Shown: positions 57,009 through 64,000 of the stretch, one piece after another | Numbering within the stretch: position 1 is the first letter of the stretch | Layout: every line of letters begins with the position of its first letter | Assembly: GCA_964516135.1 (NCBI GenBank) | Contig: CAZEWN010000003.1 | Coordinates: 127,372-191,371, forward strand | Direction: 5' to 3' | Source of the DNA: 34-65-8 sp964516135 | GTDB taxonomy: Bacteria > Pseudomonadota > Alphaproteobacteria > Sphingomonadales > Sphingomonadaceae | Length of the DNA: 64,000 bases | Translations under genes and position numbers: made by a program | The notes under the pieces: model-generated | The model's database searches: none | The model's input: the letters and a program-made list of their open reading frames with translations, nothing else | Told to the model about the DNA's origin: nothing

Positions 57009-59665
57009 GCCGGCACGCTCGCCAACGCGCGCCGCACGGCCTCGATTGCCTCGGCCGCCTTGCCACCGTCGGGACCACCGCCCTGCGCCATGTCGGGCCT
57101 GCCGCCGCCGCCCTTGCCGCCCAATGCCTCGACCCCGGCACGCACCAGGTCGACCGCACTAAAGCGCGCAATGAGATCGTCGGTCACTGCGACGGCAAAG
57201 GCGCCCTTGCCATCGTTGACCGCGCAGATCGCCGCGACGCCCGATCCCAGCCGTTTCTTCGCCTCATCGAGCAGCGGGCGCAGCTCGCGCGCGTCGAGCC
57301 CTTCGATGACCTGGCCGGAAAACGCGACGCCGCCCACATCCTCTTCCGCCGGGCCACTCGCCGCTCCGCCGCCGCCGAGCGCGAGTTGCTTCTTCGCTTC
57401 GGCCAGTTCGCGTTCGAGTCGGCGGCGGTCCTCGACCAACGCCGCCACGCGCGCCTCCACTTCGTCGGGCGAGGCCTTGATCGTCCCCGCAATGGCCTTC
57501 AGCGCTTCCTCGCGGCCCACGAGCCATCGGCGCGCGGCCTCGCCCGTCAAAGCCTCAATCCGGCGCACGCCCGAACTCACCGCGCTTTCCGAAACGATGC
57601 GAAACAGCCCGATATCGCCCGTTGCGCGCACATGGGTGCCGCCGCACAGCTCGACCGAATAGTTGCGCTTGTCGCTGCCAGCCCGGCCCATCGAAAGCAC
57701 GCGGACTTCTTCCCCGTATTTCTCGCCGAACAGCGCCAGCGCACCCGCCGCAACTGCGTCGTCAGGGCTCATCAGCCGCGTGCCGACGGTTTCGTTCGCG
57801 CGGATTTCGGCGTTCACCTCGGCTTCCACGGCCGCGATATCCTCGGCCGTCAACGGCTTGGGATGCGAAAAGTCGAACCGCAGCTTGTCCTGCGCAACCA
57901 GCGAACCTTTCTGCGTGACATGGGCGCCGAGCCTGTTTCGCAGCGCCGCGTGGACGAGGTGGGTGGCCGAATGGTTCGCGCGAATCTGGTCGCGGCGCGC
58001 GGCATCCACCGCCAGGTGAACCGCATCGCCGATACTGATCCTGCCAGCCTCGATCCGTCCGCGATGAGCATGAAGACGCCCGAGTGGCTTGCCGGTGTCG
58101 ACGATGGCGACACGCAGGCCTTCGGGTGTGGTGATCATGCCGGCATCGCCCGACTGGCCGCCGCTTTCCCCGTAGAACGGCGTCTGGTTGGTGAGCAGCG
58201 TCACATCCTGCCCCGCAACCGCTTCAGCAACCTCCGCACCGTCGCGCACGATCGCAACGATCGTGCCTTCGCCTTCGGTCGCCGCATAGCCGGTGAATTC
58301 GGTCGCGCCCTCGCGCTCGGCAATGTCGAACCACAGCTCGCCATCGGCGGCCTCGCCCGAGCCCTTCCAGGCCGCACGCGCGGCGGCCTTCTGCCGCGCC
58401 ATCGCGGCGTCGAACCCCGCGCGGTCGACGCCGATCCCGCGCACGCGCAAGGCGTCTTCGGTAAGGTCGTAGGGAAAGCCATAGGTGTCGTAGAGCTTGA
58501 ACGCAGTCTCGCCGTCCAGCTCGCCGCCCTCGCCCATTGCGCCGGTCGCATCGTCGAGCAGCCTGAGACCCTTGTCGAGCGTGCGGCGGAATTGCGTTTC
58601 CTCGCGCTCGAGCACTTCCTCGATCAGCGCCTGGCCGCGTTGCAGCTCGGGATAAGCCTGGCCCATCTCGGTGACGAGGGCCGACACCAGGCGATGCATC
58701 AGCGGCTCCCTCGCACCGAGCAGGTGAGCATGGCGCATCGCCCGGCGCATGATCCGGCGCAGCACGTATCCGCGCCCTTCGTTCGACGGCAGCACGCCAT
58801 CCGCCATCAGGAAGCTGGTCGAGCGCAGATGATCGGCGATCACCCGGTGACTAGCACGCTGGTCGCCATGCGCCGCGACACCGGTCAGGCTCTCGCTCGC
58901 CGCGATCAGCGCCTTGAACGTGTCGATATCGTAGTTGTCGTGGACGCCTTGCATCACCGCGGCCACACGTTCCAGGCCCATTCCCGTGTCGATGCTGGGA
59001 CGCGGCAGGTTCGTGCGGGTGCCGTCGGCCGCCTGCTCGAACTGCATGAACACCAGGTTCCAGATTTCGATGAACCGGTCGCCATCCTCGTCCGGGCTGC
59101 CGGGGGGGCCTCCGGGAATGTGTTCGCCGTGATCGTAGAATATCTCGCTGCACGGACCGCACGGGCCAGTGTCGCCCATCGACCAGAAATTGTCGCTGGT
59201 GGCGATGCGGATGATCCGGTCTTCCGGCAAGCCGGCGATCCTGCGCCACAGGTCGAACGCCTCATCATCAGTATGATAGACCGTGGCGGTCAGATTGTCC
59301 GCAGGCAGCCCCCATTCGCGGGTCAGCAGGGTCCAGGCATGTTCGATCGCCTGTTCCTTGAAATAATCGCCGAACGAAAAATTGCCGAGCATTTCAAAGA
59401 ACGTATGGTGGCGCGCGGTGTAGCCGACGTTATCGAGATCGTTGTGCTTGCCGCCCGCGCGCACGCATTTCTGGCTGCTGGTCGCGGTCGATGCGACCGG
59501 CGCCTCCAGCCCGGTGAACATGTTCTTGAACGGCACCATGCCCGCGTTGACGAACATCAGGGTGGGATCGTTGTATGGCACCAACGGAGCGCTCGACACC
59601 ACGGCATGGCCGGCATTGCCGAAATAGTCGAGGAAACTGCGGCGGAGATCGTTGGTCGACGTCAT
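57005..59665 (-). CDS. alaS: Alanyl-tRNA synthetase
   Basis: AlaRS charges tRNA-Ala with alanine and edits misacylated Ser/Gly. The 886-residue protein has the class II catalytic core (MTSTNDLRRSFLDYFGNAGH, TLMFVNAGMVPFKNMF, RHHTFFEMLGNFSFGDYF), the editing-domain zinc motif HSATHLVHAAL and CGGTHV, and the C-terminal Gly-rich/oligomerisation domain (GGKGGGGRPDMAQGGG). Order and size are normal. It is upstream of the methyltransferase gene's stop by 70 bases, on the same strand. Confidence 0.98.
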   Translation of the reverse strand: MTSTNDLRRSFLDYFGNAGHAVVSSAPLVPYNDPTLMFVNAGMVPFKNMFTGLEAPVASTATSSQKCVRAGGKHNDLDNVGYTARHHTFFEMLGNFSFGDYFKEQAIEHAWTLLTREWGLPADNLTATVYHTDDEAFDLWRRIAGLPEDRIIRIATSDNFWSMGDTGPCGPCSEIFYDHGEHIPGGPPGSPDEDGDRFIEIWNLVFMQFEQAADGTRTNLPRPSIDTGMGLERVAAVMQGVHDNYDIDTFKALIAASESLTGVAAHGDQRASHRVIADHLRSTSFLMADGVLPSNEGRGYVLRRIMRRAMRHAHLLGAREPLMHRLVSALVTEMGQAYPELQRGQALIEEVLEREETQFRRTLDKGLRLLDDATGAMGEGGELDGETAFKLYDTYGFPYDLTEDALRVRGIGVDRAGFDAAMARQKAAARAAWKGSGEAADGELWFDIAEREGATEFTGYAATEGEGTIVAIVRDGAEVAEAVAGQDVTLLTNQTPFYGESGGQSGDAGMITTPEGLRVAIVDTGKPLGRLHAHRGRIEAGRISIGDAVHLAVDAARRDQIRANHSATHLVHAALRNRLGAHVTQKGSLVAQDKLRFDFSHPKPLTAEDIAAVEAEVNAEIRANETVGTRLMSPDDAVAAGALALFGEKYGEEVRVLSMGRAGSDKRNYSVELCGGTHVRATGDIGLFRIVSESAVSSGVRRIEALTGEAARRWLVGREEALKAIAGTIKASPDEVEARVAALVEDRRRLERELAEAKKQLALGGGGAASGPAEEDVGGVAFSGQVIEGLDARELRPLLDEAKKRLGSGVAAICAVNDGKGAFAVAVTDDLIARFSAVDLVRAGVEALGGKGGGGRPDMAQGGGPDGGKAAEAIEAVRRALASVPA

Positions 59666-59735
59666 CGGCGCGAATTAGGCACTGCGCGCCCGCGCGACAA
59701 GCGGATTAACTTGCGCGCCGAACCGCGTGAACCGG

Positions 59736-60563
59736 TCAATCTCCGCTGCGGGCGGTGACGATCCACGCGCCGGCGCGCATTGCGACCAGACCCTGTTCGT
59801 TCTGCGCGGCGAGCATGTCGCGCAATTGCCCGATGAATGTCCCGCGCTGGGGCTCGGGCAAATCCCTCGCGGCGCGGGCCGCGGGGCCGATCGCAAGCAT
59901 GTACGACAGCGCATCTTCGACCGCCTCGGCACCCAGACCCAGTACGAAAGCGAAATCGACGGCTTCACAGCGGACATGATTCCAACCGGCTTCGCGCAGG
60001 ATGCTGTCTATCCGGCGCGAATCGGCGAACGCAAAAGGCCCTGGCCCGTCGGCCTCGCCGCGCGGTGCCCCACCCGCGGGAAGCAGGGCCATCGGGCGTG
60101 ATGCCCAGGGGTTGTCAGCCTGTTCGCGAAAGCACGAGAATGCGAGCGCGGCACCGGGCGCGGCGATGCGGCGCAGGTGCGAAAAGGCCGCGGCGGGATC
60201 ATCGAAAAACATCACCCCATGCCGCGACACGATCAAATCGGGGGCAAAATCGTGGCCAACCCACTCCGACGCGTCGGCATGGTGAAAAGCGACATTGGCC
60301 AGATGGGCGCCGCGGGTCCTCGCGACCGCAATCAGTTCAGAGCTGATATCGACTCCGATCACTTGTGCCGCGGCATGACCTCTGGCGAGCGCAAGCGACA
60401 TTTCACCCGCACCGCAGCCGACATCGAGCACGCAACGAAACCCTTGCGCGGCTGCCCGGCCGAGCAGGACATCGGTTAGCCCGGTGAAGCTGCGATCGGT
60501 GCGGCGCCATTCCGCGGCCCAGCTCTGGCCGACCCGCCCCTGCCATTCGCTCTTGTCGGTCAT
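59736..60563 (-). CDS. SAM-dependent class I methyltransferase
   Basis: A 275-residue class I methyltransferase. The SAM motif VLDVGCGAGEMSLALA is near residues 44-59, acidic loop GVDISSELIAVAR follows, and DLIVSRHGVMFFDDPAAAFSHLRRI is the post-II region typical of UbiE/Methyltransf_11 or Methyltransf_25 members. MTDKSEWQGRVG is a plausible start; a further 35 in-frame codons upstream are probably not translated. The substrate is unknown. It lies between recA and alaS on the same strand. Confidence 0.82.
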   Translation of the reverse strand: MTDKSEWQGRVGQSWAAEWRRTDRSFTGLTDVLLGRAAAQGFRCVLDVGCGAGEMSLALARGHAAAQVIGVDISSELIAVARTRGAHLANVAFHHADASEWVGHDFAPDLIVSRHGVMFFDDPAAAFSHLRRIAAPGAALAFSCFREQADNPWASRPMALLPAGGAPRGEADGPGPFAFADSRRIDSILREAGWNHVRCEAVDFAFVLGLGAEAVEDALSYMLAIGPAARAARDLPEPQRGTFIGQLRDMLAAQNEQGLVAMRAGAWIVTARSGD

Positions 60564-60673
60564 CGATGCTCCGTATCGGCGGCGACCCGAAGAAAGCGCT
60601 GCCCCTATGGCTCGCAAGTGTTTGGCTAACAAGTATGAAGTTTTGCTGATCGAACGATTGATGGACAATAAGA

Positions 60674-60711
60674 AAGACCGGCGCGAAGGAGCGGTCCCAC
60701 GTGCCGGTCTT
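60674..60711 (-). terminator. Probable terminator after recA
   Basis: A 9-bp perfect stem (AAGACCGGC/GCCGGTCTT) with a 20-base centre lies 43 bases past the recA stop. On the minus strand the stem is followed by TCTTATTG. The T-run is weak, so activity is uncertain. Confidence 0.55.
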
Positions 60712-60753
60712 CCATTTTCCCGGGCGCGATCACACCCGCTTGAGGAGATTCAA

Positions 60754-61815
60754 TCAGTCCTCCGCGTCAGGACCCGTCATCATCTCCTCGGCGACGGCAT
60801 CGGTGCGGCTGCGGATCGCAGCTTCCAGCCGGTCGCAAACTTCAGCATTGTCCTTGAGATACTGCTTGGCGTTCTCGCGCCCCTGGCCGATGCGGATCGA
60901 ATCGTAGGAGAACCAGCTGCCCGACTTTTCCACGATGCCGGCCTTGACCCCGAGATCGAGGATTTCGCCGATCTTGGAAATGCCCTCGCCATACATGATA
61001 TCGAATTCGACCTGCTTGAATGGTGGGGCGACCTTGTTCTTGACCACCTTCACGCGGGTCGTGTTGCCAACGATATCGTCGCGATCCTTGATCTGCCCGG
61101 TACGCCGAATATCGAGCCGGACCGAGGCATAGAACTTCAGTGCGTTGCCACCGGTAGTGGTTTCCGGATTTCCGTACATCACGCCGATCTTCATTCGCAG
61201 CTGGTTGATGAAGATCACCATGGTCTTCGACCGGCTGATCGAGCCAGTCAGCTTGCGCAGGCTCTGCGACATGAGCCGGGCCTGGAGGCCGACGTGGCTG
61301 TCACCCATTTCGCCCTCGATTTCCGCACGCGGCACGAGCGCGGCAACCGAATCGACCACCAGAACATCGATTGCATTGGAGCGAACCAGGGTATCGGTGA
61401 TCTCCAGCGCCTGCTCCCCGGTGTCGGGCTGCGAAACGATCAATTCGTCGATATCAACGCCCAGTTTCTTGGCGTAGACCGGATCGAGCGCGTGCTCGGC
61501 ATCGACGAAGGCGGCGGTGCCGCCATTCTTCTGCGCCTGCGCGATCACGTGCAGCGCCAGCGTGGTCTTGCCCGAACTTTCCGGCCCGTAAACCTCGATC
61601 ACGCGGCCCTTGGGCAGGCCGCCCACCCCCAGCGCGATGTCCAGTCCAAGGCTGCCGGTCGAGATCACTTCGACCTGCATCGCCTCCTTCTGGCCCAGCT
61701 TCATCGCCGAGCCCTTGCCAAATGCGCGATCGATCTGCGCCAGCGCCGCATCGAGCGCTTTCTGACGGTCTGCGTTCACATCCTTACCTTCTACCAGCTT
61801 GAGTTCCGCAGCCAT
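60754..61815 (-). CDS. recA: Recombinase A
   Basis: RecA forms filaments on single-stranded DNA, catalyses strand exchange and triggers LexA self-cleavage. The 353-residue protein has Walker A GPESSGKTT (residues 77-85), VDAEHALDP, LLISQPDTGEQ-type loop (VSQPDTGEQALEI), DSVAALVPRAEIEGEMGD, loop L2 (NQLRMKIGVMYGNPETTTGGNALKFYAS, abbreviated), and an acidic C-terminal end. A LexA box lies 77 bases upstream. A methyltransferase follows it rather than recX. Confidence 0.98.
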   Translation of the reverse strand: MAAELKLVEGKDVNADRQKALDAALAQIDRAFGKGSAMKLGQKEAMQVEVISTGSLGLDIALGVGGLPKGRVIEVYGPESSGKTTLALHVIAQAQKNGGTAAFVDAEHALDPVYAKKLGVDIDELIVSQPDTGEQALEITDTLVRSNAIDVLVVDSVAALVPRAEIEGEMGDSHVGLQARLMSQSLRKLTGSISRSKTMVIFINQLRMKIGVMYGNPETTTGGNALKFYASVRLDIRRTGQIKDRDDIVGNTTRVKVVKNKVAPPFKQVEFDIMYGEGISKIGEILDLGVKAGIVEKSGSWFSYDSIRIGQGRENAKQYLKDNAEVCDRLEAAIRSRTDAVAEEMMTGPDAED

Positions 61816-61891
61816 CGCATGACCTCCATCGCTTGCCTAGAGCCGACGCTTCGTTATCGACTGTGCACCATGTATCTGGTTTGTTCCGATA

Positions 61892-61906
61892 GAACAAGAG
61901 TGGAAC
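61892..61906 (-). promoter_or_regulatory. LexA (SOS) box of recA
   Basis: On the minus strand the sequence reads GTTC-CACTCTT-GTTC, an exact match to the alphaproteobacterial LexA direct repeat GTTC-N7-GTTC. It lies 77 bases before the recA ATG. The second GTTC also forms part of a possible -35 (TTGTTC) with TACATG 17 bases downstream. Confidence 0.85.
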
Positions 61907-61915
61907 GGAAATTTT

Positions 61916-62258
61916 TCCCGCGTCGATCGTGTGGGTCTCTGCGGAGGGTTGAGCGAGCCGGATTGGGGTCGGCGCCGGCCTACGCTCCGGCGCGCCCGGA
62001 ACGATTGGGCCGGGCTGCGCCCGCCCCGCCTACGCCGTCTGCAACGGCTCCGGCTTCGAGGTTCGCGTCGATCCATGGCCCGCCAACAAAAAAGCCACCC
62101 CGCAAGGAGTGGCTTTTTTGTTGGCGCCCCGCGCAGGATAAACCTGACGAATATGAGTCGCCGTTTATACTACTATAGGACTGCCGCCAGATGCCGGCTA
62201 TCGCCCTACGCCGTACTGCGAAGCCATTAGTCCTACTGCGCAATAATTGGTCTCGAAT
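61916..62258. other. Gene-free region between recA and the nuclease-like operon
   Basis: No convincing gene is seen here. The recA-side half is GC-rich with a GCGCCGG/CCGGCGC palindrome (about 61971-61992). A strong terminator occupies 62082-62124. The remaining 130 bases next to the accessory operon are visibly more AT-rich and contain an inverted TAGGACT/AGTCCTA. An 87-codon open frame (61980-62243, minus) spans the terminator and is unlikely to be real. Confidence 0.6.
62082..62124. terminator. Strong bidirectional terminator
   Basis: A perfect 17-bp stem (GCCAACAAAAAAGCCAC/GTGGCTTTTTTGTTGGC) with a 9-base loop carries an A-run on one arm and a T-run on the other, so it can act in both directions. 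For the minus strand it closes the 62259-64000 operon 135 bases past its stop and shields recA from read-through. Confidence 0.88.
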
Positions 62259-63365
62259 TCAGACAGGCGCAAAGTGCGACCTTCTCGGATTTAGGAAGAA
62301 TCGCACCGGCGGCGCGAAATCGTCGCGCGATTGCGAATGATCTGGATCATAGCGAAGGACGTCGTTCGCGAAGTGCATCGCGTCCGCCTCGACGAGCGGA
62401 TCGGCCGCGCTGCGGATGTTTCGGCGGCGCGCATCGAAGACCACAAGATAGCCGCGCGTTGCGGTGCTGGCGGTGTGCCGCACTTCGCGGTCGAGGTAGT
62501 CGGCCAACTGGTCGGCCCCTTCCTGGGCGCGGGGCGGCCCATAGTCGGTATAAGTGGGCTCCGGCGCAGGGTTGCGGGACCGCGCGGTGGACCGTCCGAG
62601 CCATTTGACCTCGATCAGCGCGGCGGCGCCGGAGGCGAACCATTCGACGCGGACATCGACCGGCTTGGTCTCGTCGGTGTTGTGCTCGGGCCGTGCATTG
62701 GCGTCGCGCAGGACCAGTTGCAGTGCCTGGATAAGCGAGTCCCGCATGATCGATTCGGGCCGGTTAACCAGGACCAGCCGCGGACCATCGACGCCGCCTT
62801 CCCAGACATCCGCCAGGATGCGGCATTTCGTTTCCCGAGCGAATTCGCTGTAGCGCGAAAGCGCCTCCTCAAGGCTGTTCAGCGTCGCATTGGCGAAATT
62901 GCTGGCGAGGATCGGTGAGACCTTCTGGACATAGTCGTCGTGGTGTTTGGCGAGAATCCGGTCGACGCCACTGTCGTAGCGATAGACTAGCGCGTCGGCG
63001 GCGGCCGCCTTGAGGTCGATATCCGATCCGAGCTGAAGGAAACGGAAAGTGCCATCCGGCACCAGTTCGATCAGGCAGTGCGCGCCGTCATCCGCGCCGG
63101 CGAGCGCGGTGCCGAGTTCCTCATAAGTCTGAAACGCTGACGGTGCGCCCCAGGCGGCGACCATAGGCGCCGCCGGCGTCGCGCTCATGCCGATCATGAC
63201 CGTCAGCGTCCCGCCCAGACTTTCGGGCGGATAGCGCTGATAGATCAGCTTGACGGCATCGAGGAGCGCGGTGATCGCGCGCGCGCCCGGCTCGCCGAAC
63301 GCCTCGCTCGCGTGCGGGAGATAGGCCATGCGCACCAGCGCCTGGACGTTTTCGAGGTTAATCAA
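62259..63365 (-). CDS. Putative PD-(D/E)XK-type nuclease, accessory
   Basis: No named family was recognised. The 368-residue protein has a mixed N-terminal half (residues 1-200) without motifs. The C-terminal half shows a nuclease-like pattern: Asp237 in PVDVRVEWF, Glu252-Val-Lys254 in ALIEVKWLG, then Gln286-xxx-Tyr290 in ADQLADYLD, and a following strand RGYLVVFDARRR. D...ExK...QxxxY is the arrangement of RecB-like PD-(D/E)XK enzymes. Its ATG overlaps the end of the upstream gene by 8 bases. The pair is probably an accessory or conflict operon. The fold call is inference from motif spacing. Confidence 0.6.
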   Translation of the reverse strand: MINLENVQALVRMAYLPHASEAFGEPGARAITALLDAVKLIYQRYPPESLGGTLTVMIGMSATPAAPMVAAWGAPSAFQTYEELGTALAGADDGAHCLIELVPDGTFRFLQLGSDIDLKAAAADALVYRYDSGVDRILAKHHDDYVQKVSPILASNFANATLNSLEEALSRYSEFARETKCRILADVWEGGVDGPRLVLVNRPESIMRDSLIQALQLVLRDANARPEHNTDETKPVDVRVEWFASGAAALIEVKWLGRSTARSRNPAPEPTYTDYGPPRAQEGADQLADYLDREVRHTASTATRGYLVVFDARRRNIRSAADPLVEADAMHFANDVLRYDPDHSQSRDDFAPPVRFFLNPRRSHFAPV

Positions 63366-64000
63366 CGGGCGCGTCCTCCGTCCGCAGGATCCGCGCGGAC
63401 AGCCAGATGACTGCGGGCGAGAGCAGATCCTTCACGTCGGCACCGAGCACCGAACTGACGATGCCATATTCCTCGTAGAGCAGCTCGATGTCGTCGGCCT
63501 GGAGCAGGAGGCGCCGCTGGCCTAGCCGGACCGAGGCGGCTAAGCCCGGCGTCTGGCCGATCGCATGGCGGATCGAGCCGACCGGAAGCGCGAGAGCGCA
63601 TTGCGTCGCCGCGCGCAGCCACTGGCGCCGGTCGACCCAGGAACCCAGGGTCAGAAGGCTGCCGATCTCCGCCGCCAGCTCGTCGTGGCGCGCGCTCATC
63701 AAGCCCGCTCCATCCTCGTCGACTAAGCCGCGCGCGACGACCATCGACCGTGCCGTCTCAAACTGGACGCTGAACGGGAATCCTTCGGACGTGACCGCGA
63801 ACGGATAGCCCCAATCGCCAACCGCCTGGCCTTTGAAGAGGCCGAGGATGCAGCCGAGATAGGCATAGAGATGGGCTTCGATGACCGTCATCGGCATGAC
63901 CGACGCCGGCGCATCGGCGGCGATCGCCACGGCGTCGAAATACGCTTCGGGACAGACGCATGACGCGGGGCGGATCGCCTCGAAGCTGGAATGGCTTTGG
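63358..64000 (-). CDS. Unknown protein upstream of nuclease-like gene, 5' end outside window
   Basis: I do not recognise this protein. The reading frame has no stop up to the right edge, and the residues before the first possible starts (for example SFEAIRPASCVCPEAYFDA) look like coding sequence, so the gene most likely begins beyond position 64000. The visible 213 residues include a hydrophobic segment HLYAYLGCILGLF, a stretch FPFSVQFETARSMVVARGLVDEDG that reads like a winged-helix, and a long helical C-terminus. GTG 63930 is the alternative start. It could be an adaptor or regulator for the downstream nuclease-like protein. Confidence 0.55.
   Translation of the reverse strand, partial: QSHSSFEAIRPASCVCPEAYFDAVAIAADAPASVMPMTVIEAHLYAYLGCILGLFKGQAVGDWGYPFAVTSEGFPFSVQFETARSMVVARGLVDEDGAGLMSARHDELAAEIGSLLTLGSWVDRRQWLRAATQCALALPVGSIRHAIGQTPGLAASVRLGQRRLLLQADDIELLYEEYGIVSSVLGADVKDLLSPAVIWLSARILRTEDAPVD

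Noticed and set aside
61883..61895. GTTC-CGATA-GAAC dyad near recA as a second LexA site
   Set aside because: Its spacing fits neither the alphaproteobacterial direct repeat nor the GAAC-N4-GTTC type; it simply shares a half-site with the true box.
61980..62243. An 87-codon frame between recA and the nuclease-like operon
   Set aside because: It crosses a strong terminator hairpin, has no ribosome site and shows no protein-like features.

Overview
The window is a dense, high-GC chromosomal segment from an alphaproteobacterium, most likely a sphingomonad (Erythrobacteraceae or Sphingomonadaceae). This is inferred from several sequence features: a split atpI-atpB-atpE-atpF'-atpF F0 operon, a CpdR-type response regulator, a FYDLN-acid (TIGR02300) protein, an alphaproteobacterial GTTC-N7-GTTC LexA box in front of recA, eukaryote-like NADP-isocitrate dehydrogenase, SapC, and proteins carrying the 'IVVTGS' signature common in sphingomonad TonB receptors. 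No phage, insertion sequence, CRISPR array or rRNA operon is visible. Two tRNAs are present (Ala-GGC, Val-GAC).

Layout. 1-6.1 kb: asd (cut at the left edge), then the translation and secretion cluster ffh-rpsP-rimM-trmD-rplS on the minus strand, interrupted by an oppositely oriented thioredoxin-reductase-like flavoprotein; tRNA-Ala. 6.2-10.9 kb: FYDLN protein, divergent aroA-membrane protein-cmk-rpsA with a strong terminator. 10.9-15 kb: gloB, flavodoxin-like reductase, F0 ATP synthase genes. 15-19 kb: ydbL-ynbE-ydbH, an AsmA-like envelope lipid-transport operon. 19-26 kb: radC, an ECF sigma factor, a VWA lipoprotein, a TPR membrane protein, and a DUF3857/transglutaminase protein. 26-34 kb: purB, then lapA-like-pyrF-trpF-trpB-(small membrane gene)-trpA-accD-folC. 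34-39 kb: ampG-like permease, Rieske oxygenase, rluB-rsmD, and two paralogous secreted proteins. 39-48 kb: uvrD/pcrA helicase, rhlE-like RNA helicase, secreted protein, FAD-linked oxidase, sapC, N-formylglutamate amidohydrolase, cpdR, tRNA-Val. 48-52 kb: a TonB-dependent siderophore receptor operon with a PepSY membrane protein, preceded by a candidate Fur box and a ribosome-site hairpin. 52-57 kb: icd coupled to a GNAT-nitrilase fusion, then a CPA2 cation/proton antiporter with a TrkA-N domain. 57-62 kb: alaS, a methyltransferase, recA under a LexA box. 62-64 kb: two overlapping unannotatable genes, one with a PD-(D/E)XK nuclease signature, running off the right edge.

Most of the segment is housekeeping. 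The places that look least explained are the nuclease pair beside recA, the sigma/VWA/TPR module whose two envelope proteins share a polyproline plus TonB-box-like cassette, the inverted flavoprotein in the trmD operon, and the low-GC membrane gene between trpB and trpA.
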